DNA of 64,000 nt from Paenibacillus ottowii. Lineage in GTDB: Bacteria; Bacillota; Bacilli; Paenibacillales; Paenibacillaceae. This document shows positions 15,754 to 24,558 of this stretch, piece by piece. Position 1 is the stretch's first letter; every line of letters starts with the position of its first letter. The DNA is taken from assembly GCF_006874425.1 (NCBI RefSeq), contig NZ_VIJZ01000001.1, positions 124,001-188,000 on the forward strand. The letters are read 5' to 3'. The notes beneath the pieces are model-generated. The model searched no databases. It was not told the origin of the DNA and saw nothing but the letters and a program-made list of their open reading frames with translations. The position numbers and the translations under genes were made by a program.

Positions 15754-16548
15754 TTACTCTAAAACGACTTCTTTGAAGCGTTCCAGGTGCTGCTGCGAAA
15801 CGCCGCATTCGTTTTTTAAGTATCCCTCAATGTTTGTATGCCGGCTCATAATTCCCTCTAGCACGTCCTCCAGATAATCGCGCTTCACCTCCAGCATGGG
15901 TCTGATCCGCTCTGCAGGCACTCGGTAAAAGCTCATCAGTCGGATCAGTTTCTCGGCTTTTTTCATACGTGGCCCGATGCATATATTGGAATGCAAGTAG
16001 TCCTCAATCACGCTTTCGTAGGGAATTCCCAGAAACAGCTGAATAATCGCCACGATGAATCCAGTTCGATCCTTGCCCCCAGTGCAATGAATCAGGACAG
16101 GAAACTTCTCTTTTTCGGACAACAGAGTGAAAAGTTTCTGTAACGTAGACTTAGAGCCAGTCCCCATATGATGATACATGTCTTTCATCGTTTGCTCAAA
16201 ATCGATATCTTTGCCATGTCTAATTAGATACCTTATAAATTCGAGACGGGTAAACTCCTGGCTTTTATCCTGCATGGTCAAATTCTGTACTTCGACTCCC
16301 TGGTTCAGCATGCGGCTCTTGTTCGATTTCTGCTCCGTTTCCGTTCTCAAGTCGCAAATCAGCTTGAAGCCGATTTGATCCATTCGTGCCATGTCGGTTC
16401 TTGATAACTTTGACAATTCGTCGGAGCGAAACAGGAATCCCTTTCTTACTTTCTTCCCATCCGTGGTGGCATAGCCTCCGAAATCCCTGAAGTTGGTCAA
16501 GCCATCAAAATAGAGTGCAGCGGTGTGCTCATGATTGTTTTTTTGCAT
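15754..16548 (-). CDS. Tyrosine/lipid phosphatase (PTP-like, LipA type)
   Basis: The protein-tyrosine-phosphatase P-loop HCTGGKDRTG has the nucleophile Cys at about 155 and Arg at 161. The family start NFRDFGGY lies at residues 19-26 and DLRTETE at 66-72, typical of the Y_phosphatase3 family that includes Listeria LipA, which acts on phosphotyrosine and phosphoinositides. I chose the ATG at 16548 (264 aa) because AAGGAA precedes it; the upstream in-frame ATG at 16590 has no ribosome site. There is no signal peptide. Single gene. Confidence 0.88.
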   Translation of the reverse strand: MQKNNHEHTAALYFDGLTNFRDFGGYATTDGKKVRKGFLFRSDELSKLSRTDMARMDQIGFKLICDLRTETEQKSNKSRMLNQGVEVQNLTMQDKSQEFTRLEFIRYLIRHGKDIDFEQTMKDMYHHMGTGSKSTLQKLFTLLSEKEKFPVLIHCTGGKDRTGFIVAIIQLFLGIPYESVIEDYLHSNICIGPRMKKAEKLIRLMSFYRVPAERIRPMLEVKRDYLEDVLEGIMSRHTNIEGYLKNECGVSQQHLERFKEVVLE

Positions 16549-16701
16549 ATTCTTTTCCTTCCGTTCATTTAAAAATCCCTGTTTTTTCATGACTATATCA
16601 ATGCTTTATGTTTCAAACCCCGACATTTATCTTATTTTGACTATCTGGTTTTGTAAAGGACTAATAGTTCATAATTCGAATAAATCTGTTTATATCGAGG
16701 A

Positions 16702-16730
16702 TTGACACACCTGGCTCTCAAGGATATGAT
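16702..16730 (+). promoter_or_regulatory. Strong sigma-A promoter before truncated transporter
   Basis: Consensus TTGACA and TATGAT are separated by exactly 17 bp, about 120 bp before the truncated transporter gene. Confidence 0.7.
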
Positions 16731-16852
16731 GAGTTGGAAACCTTAAAGTTTCTCATAAAACTAATTGGTCAAAAAGAGCCTTGACGAGCTAGTTTGAAGC
16801 AGGCTCAGTCCTCAACCTTCGTTCATTTCTAGAGAAAGCAGGTTATTTGTAT

Positions 16853-17413
16853 ATGTCTCATCATGCAGTTATTGACGAATCTTCTAAGGAAGACTCATTT
16901 GTATTCCGTCCATATTTTTCACCAACGCTTGCGATCGTCATAGGGACGTTTATGGTGATTTTAAACAGCACAGCTCTTAACTTGGCCCTCGCGACCTGGG
17001 TGCGGGAATTTGGAGTTTCGCTCAAGACCACCCAGTGGTCGGTAAACGCCTATACACTAGCACTTTCTGCGGTCATTCCGTTGGCAGGATGGCTCTCGGA
17101 CAAATGCGGTGCTAAGAAGGTGTTTCTTTGTTCTATTGGATTTTTCATGCTAGGTTCCACATTATCTGCATTCGCGCAAAATTCCGGACAACTGATTTTT
17201 TTTCGGATCATTCAAGGTTTAGGGGGAGATATGGTTTCCCCGATTGGAATGACCATGCTATACCGCCTTGCGTCACCTGATAAGCGTGGGGCGATCATCA
17301 GTTTACTTGGGATTCCAATGCTTCTCGCTCCCGCGCTAAGTATGGTACTATCCGGCTGGTTGGTGGAATTCGTAGACTGGCACTGGACTTTCTGGCTCAC
17401 TATTCCCAAATAA
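16853..17413 (+). pseudogene. DHA2-family MFS drug transporter, N-terminal 186 residues only
   Basis: The sequence gives helices 1-6 of a 14-helix EmrB/QacA-type antiporter, including motif A (GWLSDKCGAKKVF) and the motif C region (GIPMLLAPALSMVLSG). Intact members have about 480-530 aa. Translation stops at TAA after WHWTFWLTIPK, where relatives continue with NVP or NIP and a further 300 residues. No downstream half is found. A near-consensus promoter is still present. The missing part fits a deletion between this gene and the DUF1648 gene. Confidence 0.82.
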
Positions 17414-17434
17414 GATAAAAAAGGAGGCAATGCT

Positions 17435-17713
17435 TTGATTAAGATTCTCTTTCATCCTAAAACTCCCGTTTTTGTCACGGTGCTTGCGTGGCTTGCTGCC
17501 ATGATAGTGGTCTGGTCTGCTCCTCTGGAGATCCCTGTTCATTTCATGAATGGACAAGCCGACAGGTTCGTCAGTCGATGGGGCGGTCTTTTTGGTTTTC
17601 CAGCCTTGATGACCGTGTTGCTCATAATCCGAAATTGGCTTGTCACTGTTGTGAGGCTTATTTATGTGCTGGCCTTACTCCATATTTGTATGCTATGTAT
17701 CGCTTTAATGTAA
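17435..17713 (+). pseudogene. DUF1648 (SdpI-like) membrane protein, frameshifted
   Basis: A strong AAGGAGG seven bases upstream supports the TTG start. One helix is followed by EIPVHFMNGQADRFVSRWGG, the DUF1648 signature of the membrane N-terminus shared with SdpI immunity-type proteins. After residue ~66 the frame changes: a different frame continues to 17823 with AMYRFNVRENAF, so the natural protein was probably longer and has suffered a frameshift near 17630. Confidence 0.6.
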
Positions 17714-17867
17714 GGGAGAACGCTTTTACTGAGAACTATGGAGTGGATCGGACGCCTCATTTTGGCACGACGCCTTCTTTTTTGCTCGCTGGATATTGGC
17801 TATACTTGATCAAGGAACTTTGATAAAAATCACATCTGTCCGTAACGAGTGATAAGGAGACATAAGC

Positions 17868-18764
17868 ATGAGTTTAATAAAGGAAAAAATCGTCCAATCT
17901 GCTGTCCGCCTTTTTATGGAGAAAGGCTATAGAGCGACCTCAATTCAGGATATCGCCGACGATTGCAGTATCGCCAAAGGTTCCTTGTACAAATTTTTTG
18001 AGTCCAAGGAAGAGTTGTTCGTCAGTATATTGAAGCAACGCCAGCAGTATATGATGGATGAGGTGGAGCGAATTCGGAAAATGGCATTACCGCGCCGGGA
18101 AACGTATCTGGCCGAAATTATGGGTTTGTTCCAATTCTTTGGCCGTCACGGCTACTATATTTCCCGAGATTACAATGAATTTCCCTCGGCGAGCAACGAC
18201 AACATCTCTACCCTCATTCATCAGATTCAGATTCAGATGTTCAGCTATTACCAAAACCTGCTGATGCGCCAATACGGCTCTGCCATATTGGATTGGAAAT
18301 GGGACGTAACTGCCATGTTTAGCGGCATGATCCGGGAGTATACTTTTCATCTGCTATTCGCCTACAAACCAATCACCGTCGAAAAACTAGCAGGATTTAT
18401 CGCGGAACGTATGGATGATTTGGTGCAAGGTTTGAGTAAATGTACACCACAGCCTCTGCTAACCTATGAGTTCATGAAAGAGTATGAAGAAGTGGATTTA
18501 GAGTCACTTGTCCCGACAAGCTCAGCGAGGATTTCCGTTTTGTTTCAAGCGATCTTGTCGATTATTCCTGATTTGTATATCCCGAATGCCAGAAAGAAGG
18601 AACTGCAGCAAGTGACCGTGTTGCTTGAGGAAGAGTTGGAAAATGAGGTGCCTAGAGCGTTTTTGATCCAGGCATTGTTGCGGGATTTGGCCGCTGAAGC
18701 AGAACTATCGTTCTATGCCCATCAGTTGCAACAGCGGCTAGGCGAGCTTCTTATTAAAGAATGA
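17868..18764 (+). CDS. TetR/AcrR family transcriptional regulator
   Basis: The N-terminal helix-turn-helix (SIQDIADDCSIAKGSLYKFF, residues ~25-44) is standard for TetR repressors. The remaining 240 residues form the effector and dimer domain and are longer than the usual ~150, a form seen in Bacillus regulators of efflux genes. AAGGAG precedes the ATG. It follows two broken transporter genes on the same strand, so it may have lost the efflux pump it controlled. Effector unknown. Confidence 0.88.
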   Translation: MSLIKEKIVQSAVRLFMEKGYRATSIQDIADDCSIAKGSLYKFFESKEELFVSILKQRQQYMMDEVERIRKMALPRRETYLAEIMGLFQFFGRHGYYISRDYNEFPSASNDNISTLIHQIQIQMFSYYQNLLMRQYGSAILDWKWDVTAMFSGMIREYTFHLLFAYKPITVEKLAGFIAERMDDLVQGLSKCTPQPLLTYEFMKEYEEVDLESLVPTSSARISVLFQAILSIIPDLYIPNARKKELQQVTVLLEEELENEVPRAFLIQALLRDLAAEAELSFYAHQLQQRLGELLIKE

Positions 18765-19165
18765 TTCGATATGAGCAAAAGGCGGTTTTCTCTCAAGTAT
18801 GATTACGTATTATTAGGTCAACCCCAAATTTGATTGGCCTATTTTAATAGGTGTTTTAAGATGATGATAGTCGGGGGAGAACTAGGTGCTGTCCCACTCG
18901 CCTCTACTTCACGGGAAATGGTTGATTCCGAACCAACAAGATAGGCGTTCATTTCTGGTGTTCCATCAAAAAACGTAAGACAACAGGTGGGAGTTAGGTT
19001 TTTTTAATTTAAGGTCGAAGCCGTAGCACTTGATGCGGGTTATTGACGCCGAGCGAAATATGTTCATTTGTCCGGCGAATCACGAACTGTAATACCGAAC
19101 CACAGACCGAAAGGACTACCGGCAGTATGCTCTCGATTTTGAGATTTAATTGAAGGAGATCGTAT
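18765..19165. other. Intergenic stretch, no gene recognised
   Basis: I see no credible gene in these 400 bp. A 37-codon minus-strand open frame near 18840-18950 has no clear ribosome site and resembles nothing I know; it could be a relic of an enzyme end. Confidence 0.4.
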
Positions 19166-19645
19166 ATGATTATTCGAGAAATGAAAAAAGAAGACAATGT
19201 AAAAGTAAAAGAAATTATACAAGATTCATTAAAATCACTTGGATTAGCGATCCCTGGAACAGCTTATTTTGACCCTCAACTTAATGACCTACACCAATAT
19301 TATAATAATTTAAAACATGCGAACTATTGGGTAGTGGAAATGGAAGGAGAAGTTGTTGGTGGAATTGGCATAGCACCATTTAACGAACATGATAAAGTTT
19401 GCGAATTACAAAAGCTATACTTAAGTCCAAAAGCTCAAGGTTTAGGGCTTTCCAAGAAACTTATGGAAACAGCTTTGTCTTTTGCCTCTAAACATTATGA
19501 AAAGTGCTATTTAGAAACAATGCATGAATTAAAAACTGCATGTTTATTATATGAAAAGTTTGGATTTACACTTTTACATGAACCTCTACCAGGTTCTGAA
19601 CACTCTACTATGGATGCTTGGTATATAAAAGCTTTTCAAAGTTAG
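19166..19645 (+). CDS. GNAT family N-acetyltransferase (AT-rich gene)
   Basis: This 159-aa acetyltransferase has EGEVVGGIGIAPFN, then ELQKLYLSPKAQGLGLSKKLM with the acetyl-CoA motif Q-G-L-G-L/S, and ends in CLLYEKFGFTLL. GAAGGAG lies 7 bp before the ATG. The gene is noticeably richer in A and T than its neighbours, with AAA, TTA and AAT preferred codons, so it may have been acquired. Acceptor substrate unknown. Confidence 0.87.
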   Translation: MIIREMKKEDNVKVKEIIQDSLKSLGLAIPGTAYFDPQLNDLHQYYNNLKHANYWVVEMEGEVVGGIGIAPFNEHDKVCELQKLYLSPKAQGLGLSKKLMETALSFASKHYEKCYLETMHELKTACLLYEKFGFTLLHEPLPGSEHSTMDAWYIKAFQS

Positions 19646-19743
19646 GTGTGCCAGTCTAATACTTTATTTTCCCTGTACAAGTGGACCCTCTTGACAAAAT
19701 GTATCCTTCTTGCTGCAGAACTTGTTCAAATAAATTTTAAAGG

Positions 19744-19780
19744 AGAGAAGACGTTCTGATTTTATCAGTACGTCTTCTCT
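19744..19780 (+). terminator. Hairpin after acetyltransferase
   Basis: A perfect 11-bp stem AGAGAAGACGT/ACGTCTTCTCT extends inward by CTGAT/ATCAG. It ends in CTTCTCTTCG rather than a long T-run, so efficiency is uncertain. Confidence 0.6.
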
Positions 19781-19919
19781 TCGATTCGAATGATTAATCA
19801 GTCAATGGAAACAATTGTCCATACATTATCTTTATCCTTTTCAAAATAGAAGGTATACCGTTTTCTCTTTCTATAATGAATCATAAGAACAATAAACCTT
19901 CTACAAAGGAGCAATTAAA

Positions 19920-20750
19920 ATGAAAAGTTTAACATTAAAATACGCTATTGCTTTCCTGTCAGGTATAGTGCTGGTGGGAAGTGTAAGTGGCTTTTCTATC
20001 GTCAACGCTAATCGTACGTTGCATCCTAATACCTATGTTCAAAGTTCGGTTCATGCTGTAAATCCATCTGTGTATCAGTCTATAACGAAGTTTAAAAAGA
20101 GCGAAACCCCCAATCAATTGACTTGGACGGAAAAAAACATTACGTTAGTGGCAAAAAAAATTGAGCGAGAAAATATACCAAGTTCTGAGAAACGTGTCAT
20201 TACATCCATAACCATTAAAAAAGGAGATAAAAATTACACCCTTAAAACAGATGGATATAATGATAAACTGCGTGATATATCTAGCGTAGCAGTATCTCCT
20301 TCTAATACATGGTTGGCTATACAAGCAGAGCGCAGCGCGGGAAATACGTTGTTACTGATCAATCTTGCAACCGGAAAATCTATCATTGTAAATGATCTTT
20401 TGAAGGCTAAAGGCAAAAGAAATATAGAATCCATCACTGCTTATAACTGGTCACCGAAAGAAGATCAAATTGCTTTTTCGTATGGCGATACATCAAGCAG
20501 CTCTATAGCCATTTATAATACAAACAAGGATGCCTTTATATATCTTCCTAGGGAAACGAATTACATTAGCACAAGTCTGATTTTATGGCATAAAAGTGGA
20601 AAAAATATAGACTATATAAGTGAGTATCCATCTGACCAAAAGAAGTTATACAGATACTCAATGGACAGCAAAAAAGTGAAACCTGTTAAAAAAATGAGCC
20701 AGATTGAATTTCAACAATGGTTTAAACTTGATAAATACACAACAAATTAA
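19920..20750 (+). CDS. Exported protein with TolB-like beta-propeller features
   Basis: This 276-aa protein has an N-terminal hydrophobic segment (residues 8-27) ending SGFSIVNA, a signal peptide or membrane anchor. The mature part has blades reminiscent of TolB/WD-type propellers (SVAVSPSNTWLAIQAE, ITAYNWSPKEDQIAFSYGD, LILWHKSGKNIDYISEY), each with a W/S-x-D/P-x-G-like turn. There are too few blades to close a normal propeller. AAAGGAG lies 8 bp upstream. Single AT-rich gene of unknown function. Confidence 0.6.
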   Translation: MKSLTLKYAIAFLSGIVLVGSVSGFSIVNANRTLHPNTYVQSSVHAVNPSVYQSITKFKKSETPNQLTWTEKNITLVAKKIERENIPSSEKRVITSITIKKGDKNYTLKTDGYNDKLRDISSVAVSPSNTWLAIQAERSAGNTLLLINLATGKSIIVNDLLKAKGKRNIESITAYNWSPKEDQIAFSYGDTSSSSIAIYNTNKDAFIYLPRETNYISTSLILWHKSGKNIDYISEYPSDQKKLYRYSMDSKKVKPVKKMSQIEFQQWFKLDKYTTN

Positions 20751-20910
20751 GAAATAAATGTTCTTATTTGTTGAATGCATAATTAATGTTCTCCTTTTAC
20801 TTAAAGATTTTAAGTGATTATAATGAAAATATAATTTATATTTAGATTTTTGGAGTTGTTAGTTCCCAATATATCCGAATGTTTCGATTGCAAAGGAGAG
20901 GATTTATCTC

Positions 20911-21252
20911 ATGAGTATACATTTAGAGTTGGATTCCTTGTCGGTTGAAAGGCTAGCATCGGTCCTTTCAGGACGGCCGGGTATGTTCAAGTTGTTTTAT
21001 GATACAGAAGATTGTGGATGCAACGGCGTACTTGTCATCTTGGTGGTCGATGCGCCGAATGCAACCGATATAGCAGTTCAGTCCAATTCGTATTCTTTTT
21101 GGATTGATCGTCAGCAGGAACAGCAGTTCGACAGCAGAATGCGGCTTGAGGCAGATCCTAGTTACCCGTCGTTCAAACTAAGTAGCGATGCCGGCATGTT
21201 TAGCAGCAATATTAGAATCCAAGATCGGCGTGTAAACTCGGCGGAGGAGTGA
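20911..21252 (+). CDS. YqkB-like iron-sulfur cluster biosynthesis (HesB-fold) protein
   Basis: This 113-aa protein has the A-type/HesB-like fold but of the divergent YqkB branch: KLFYDTEDCGCNGV early, then QSNSYSFWIDRQQEQQFDSRM and PSYPSFKLSSDAGMFSSNI. Classic A-type scaffolds have three conserved cysteines; here only the two of the Cys-Gly-Cys are present, so cluster scaffolding is not assured. A GGAGAGG site precedes the ATG. Single gene. Confidence 0.75.
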   Translation: MSIHLELDSLSVERLASVLSGRPGMFKLFYDTEDCGCNGVLVILVVDAPNATDIAVQSNSYSFWIDRQQEQQFDSRMRLEADPSYPSFKLSSDAGMFSSNIRIQDRRVNSAEE

Positions 21253-21322
21253 GTCACCGATATTAATAGGAATTCATTAAGCACCATAAAGTAAATGTAA
21301 ATGAACACCCAGTATCCCAAAT

Positions 21323-21365
21323 AACGAACCTTGTTTAGCCTATAGGGCAGAGGTTCGTTTTTTTG
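21323..21365 (+). terminator. Intrinsic terminator
   Basis: AACGAACCT pairs with AGGTTCGTT around an 18-base loop that contains a further GCC/GGC pairing, followed by eight T. Confidence 0.8.
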
Positions 21366-21462
21366 TACTATATTTGATTTGTTCATCCAAAAAATGAAGT
21401 GTTTAGCGACCTGCTCTGAAATGGTACAATAAGCTTTATGATAATTTCAGAAGGACGATGAG

Positions 21463-22023
21463 ATGATGAAAAACTTGCTCGTTTCAGGCTACCGTGCCCA
21501 TGAGCTGAATATTTTCAGTCAAAAGCATGAAGGCATTCCCTACATTAAAAAGGCGATTGCAGGCAGGCTGATTCCCCTGATCGAAGATGGGCTGGAATGG
21601 GTGATTACCCCTGGCCAATACGGGGTGGACTTGTGGGCTTGCGAGGTCGTCGTTGCATTAAAGCAGCAATATCCTCACCTAAAATGCTCTATTATGATGG
21701 CTTATCAAAATATGGAGGAAAAGTGGAAGGAGGACAAAAAGGAATACTTTCAGCAGATTTGCGCCGGAGTTGATTACGTGGGAGTGGTCAGCCGCCAGCC
21801 CTATCAGGGAATCTGGCAACTCAAGGCACGAGATGAACTCCTTTTCCGCAAAACAGATGGTTTATTGCTTGTGTACGATGAGGATGCTGGAGAGGGAAGC
21901 CCACGTTTTATGAAGGAACTGGCATTGAAAAAACAACAGGCAGGAGGTTACCAGTATATCAGTATTAGCTCGGAGGATATCCAAAGCATAGCTGACGAAG
22001 AACGATTATTCATGGACCTCTGA
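21463..22023 (+). CDS. ypsA: YpsA/DUF1273 SLOG-superfamily protein
   Basis: The 186-aa protein fits the UPF0398 family: LVSGYRAHELNIF at the start, WVITPGQYGVDLWACEVV in the middle and FRKTDGLLLVYDEDAGEGSP near the end. The family has a Rossmann-like SLOG nucleotide-binding fold. In Bacillus subtilis and Staphylococcus aureus YpsA has been linked to cell division, and its biochemical ligand is unsettled. AGAAGGA precedes the first ATG. A TACAAT -10 lies about 35 bp upstream. Length is normal. Confidence 0.9.
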   Translation: MMKNLLVSGYRAHELNIFSQKHEGIPYIKKAIAGRLIPLIEDGLEWVITPGQYGVDLWACEVVVALKQQYPHLKCSIMMAYQNMEEKWKEDKKEYFQQICAGVDYVGVVSRQPYQGIWQLKARDELLFRKTDGLLLVYDEDAGEGSPRFMKELALKKQQAGGYQYISISSEDIQSIADEERLFMDL

Positions 22024-22083
22024 TTATTAAAGCATTAGCACGGATTTTTGAACAAAAAGGACGGCTTCGTCCCTTTACATTCA

Positions 22084-22097
22084 TGTAAGCGCTATCA
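22084..22097 (+). promoter_or_regulatory. cre site (TGTAAGCGCTATCA)
   Basis: It matches the CcpA-binding consensus TGWAANCGNTNWCA at every fixed position. It lies 82 bp before the start of the rhamnogalacturonan lyase gene, as expected for carbon catabolite repression of a polysaccharide-degrading enzyme. Confidence 0.8.
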
Positions 22098-22179
22098 TAA
22101 GATTTAAACAACAATAAATTATCAGTCAGATAAAATAAATTTATTAAAAATACAAACTATGAAAGGAGCTAATGATCAG

Positions 22180-24045
22180 ATGAACAAAAGATTTCGGCAT
22201 ACTGTGTTGCTCTGTCTTGGTGTCATGCTGTGTGGGGTGGCCACTCCGATGGATAGCCCAGTTACAGCTGCCTCTGCGAGACAAATGGAGAAGCTGACCA
22301 GGGGAACTGTTGCAGTGAAGGTACCAGAAGGTGTACTGGTGAGCTGGCGCTTGCTGGGTACGGAAGCGGATTCGGTTGGCTTCAATTTGTACAGAGGGAC
22401 AAGCAAGGTCAACGATACGCCGATTACATCGAGAACCAACTTTCTGGACAAGGCAGGTACGACATCATCTACGTATACCGTTCGTGCGGTGGTTAATGGA
22501 GCAGAGCAGGCCGCTTCTCCAGCGGTAAAGGTATGGAACAACAACTATCTGGACGTTCCCATCCAGCAGCCTGCAGGAGGAACAACCCCGGATTATGTGA
22601 ACTACACGTACAATGCCAATGATGCCAGCGTAGGGGATCTCGATGGGGATGGCGAGTATGAGATTGTGCTGAAATGGGACCCTTCCAATGCTAAGGATAA
22701 TTCGCAATCCGGTTATACGGGAAATGTATTTTTGGATGGATATGAGCTGGATGGAACACGCAAATGGCGAATCGACCTGGGACGGAACATTCGGGCTGGA
22801 GCTCACTATACGCAGTTTCTCGTCTATGATTTTGATGGAGATGGTAAAGCAGAGGTCGTATGTAAGACAGCAGATGGCACGGTAGATGGTATAGGTGTAA
22901 AAATTGGCGATGCTTCGGCTGATCATCGCAACACGAACGGGTACATTTTGAAAGGTCCCGAGTTTCTGACCGTATTCTCAGGTGATACAGGCAAGGCACT
23001 CAGTACGATTGACTATGTGCCTCCGCGCGGGACGGTATCCAGTTGGGGAGACAACTATGGTAACCGTGTGGATCGTTTTCTGGCCGGGGTTGCTTATCTG
23101 GATGGTGTGAGTCCCAGTATAGTGATGGCGCGTGGTTACTACACCCGCACTGTTTTGGTCGCATATGATTGGCGGAACGGCAATCTAAGCCGCCGCTGGA
23201 CTTTTGACAGCAACAACTCCACCAATGCCGGGACGGCTGGACAGGGGAACCACAGTTTGAGCGTGGCAGATGTAGATGGGGATGCTAAGGATGAAATCGT
23301 ATATGGCTCACTGGTGGTAGACGATAATGGAGCGAAACTGACTAACACGGGGATGGGACATGGAGATGCGCTTCATGTCGGGGATTTGGACCCGGACCGC
23401 TCAGGATATGAAGTGTTCAAGGTGAACGAGGACAAAAATGCCACCTACGGAGCCGCTATGTACGATCCGCGTAACGGCAACATTTTATGGGGTGTAAAAA
23501 CAGGCAAGGATACCGGACGTGGCATGTCGGCAGACATTGATCCGCGAACGAAGGGGAATGAGCAATGGGCACCAGGCATCGGGTTACGTTCAGCCAAGGG
23601 GGAGCTCATTACCAACACGATGCCGTCTTCCATTAATTTTGGGATCTGGTGGGATGGGGATCTCCTCCGTGAACTGCTGGATCATACCTCATCAAGCGCC
23701 GGTAAAATAGACAAGTGGAACTATACGAACTCGACGACCTCCAACTTGCTTACGGCTACAGGGACGAGTTCCAATAACGGAACGAAAGGAACGCCGTCAT
23801 TGCAGGCGGATCTATTCGGTGACTGGCGGGAGGAAGTCATTTGGCGCAAAAGTGATAATTCGGCGCTGCGCATCTACACAACACCCTATGAGTCTGAATA
23901 CCGATTCCACACACTTATGCATGATCCGGTGTATCGTCTGAGTGTGGCCTGGCAAAACGTAGCCTATAATCAGCCGCCGCATACTGGATTTTACTTGGGA
24001 GAAGGGATGTCCAAGCCGCAGCAGCCGAACATATACACTCCTTGA
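22180..24045 (+). CDS. yesW: Secreted rhamnogalacturonan lyase, polysaccharide lyase family 11
   Basis: The enzyme cleaves the rhamnose-galacturonate backbone of pectin (rhamnogalacturonan I) by beta-elimination outside the cell. It is 621 aa, the size of Bacillus YesW. A signal peptide occupies about residues 1-37 (cut after VTA-ASA). The mature protein has calcium-binding beta-propeller motifs D-x-D-x-D-G repeated (VGDLDGDGEYEIVLKWD, VYDFDGDGKAEVVCKTAD, VADVDGDAKDEIVYG) and the family blocks RGYYTRTVLVAYDWRNG and GDWREEVIWR. I chose ATG 22180 because AAAGGAG lies 11 bases upstream; ATG 22159 overlaps that site. A cre site lies upstream. Exo-acting YesX is the alternative, but the signal peptide favours YesW. 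Confidence 0.9.
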   Translation: MNKRFRHTVLLCLGVMLCGVATPMDSPVTAASARQMEKLTRGTVAVKVPEGVLVSWRLLGTEADSVGFNLYRGTSKVNDTPITSRTNFLDKAGTTSSTYTVRAVVNGAEQAASPAVKVWNNNYLDVPIQQPAGGTTPDYVNYTYNANDASVGDLDGDGEYEIVLKWDPSNAKDNSQSGYTGNVFLDGYELDGTRKWRIDLGRNIRAGAHYTQFLVYDFDGDGKAEVVCKTADGTVDGIGVKIGDASADHRNTNGYILKGPEFLTVFSGDTGKALSTIDYVPPRGTVSSWGDNYGNRVDRFLAGVAYLDGVSPSIVMARGYYTRTVLVAYDWRNGNLSRRWTFDSNNSTNAGTAGQGNHSLSVADVDGDAKDEIVYGSLVVDDNGAKLTNTGMGHGDALHVGDLDPDRSGYEVFKVNEDKNATYGAAMYDPRNGNILWGVKTGKDTGRGMSADIDPRTKGNEQWAPGIGLRSAKGELITNTMPSSINFGIWWDGDLLRELLDHTSSSAGKIDKWNYTNSTTSNLLTATGTSSNNGTKGTPSLQADLFGDWREEVIWRKSDNSALRIYTTPYESEYRFHTLMHDPVYRLSVAWQNVAYNQPPHTGFYLGEGMSKPQQPNIYTP

Positions 24046-24095
24046 TGTGCAGCTCAGTAGTAAGGTGAATGCAAGTTACGAACATCATTAGAAAG

Positions 24096-24121
24096 AGCTC
24101 CAGACTAATGGGGCTTTTTTT
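24096..24121 (+). terminator. Terminator after the lyase gene
   Basis: A 6-bp stem AGCTCC/GGGGCT, one wobble, is followed by seven T. The stem is short. Confidence 0.6.
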
Positions 24122-24213
24122 GTTATGGGTACATCGAGAACGTATGATTTTCGTATAAACGGGAACATTAGTTCTTATTGAGTGATATATGCATGAAAAA
24201 GGAGGCGGAATCT

Positions 24214-24447
24214 GTGAGTTCTTTAACGATTGAAGGCATGATTGAGCTCGTGACTAATGTCGGATTCCCTGCAGCATTAAGTCTGATCCTGTTAAAATAC
24301 ATCCTCGTCACCCTTAATCGTAGATTGGAGCAGCTGGACCGTTCTGTGAAGCAACTGTCACGATCCTTGAAAGAGAGCGAGGTTAAGCAAGGAAAGCAGT
24401 CAGAACCTACGCTCCCGGCAAATACGGACAAACTTCGTGCAGAATGA
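24214..24447 (+). CDS. YvrJ-like small membrane protein
   Basis: The 77-aa protein has one membrane helix (VGFPAALSLILLKYILV) followed by a charged coiled-coil-like tail (RRLEQLDRSVKQLSRSLKES). This is the layout of YvrJ-family and holin-like BhlA proteins; the function is not known. AAAAGGAGG lies 11 bp upstream of the GTG at 24214, which makes the protein start MSSLTIEGMIELVTNVGFP; the longer ATG start at 24193 overlaps the site. Confidence 0.65.
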   Translation: MSSLTIEGMIELVTNVGFPAALSLILLKYILVTLNRRLEQLDRSVKQLSRSLKESEVKQGKQSEPTLPANTDKLRAE

Positions 24448-24558
24448 ACAAAAAAAGGCAAAAAGAAACAATTTAGCAACCTAATCGGGAAACGAAATTC
24501 TTATAATAGAAACGTGTGCAGTTTATGCAGACATATGATTATGGAGGTGTATAAGAGT

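Noticed and set aside
17488..17823. 111-codon frame as a separate gene
   Set aside because: Lacks a ribosome site; its end looks like the shifted continuation of the DUF1648 protein, so it is treated as part of the pseudogene.
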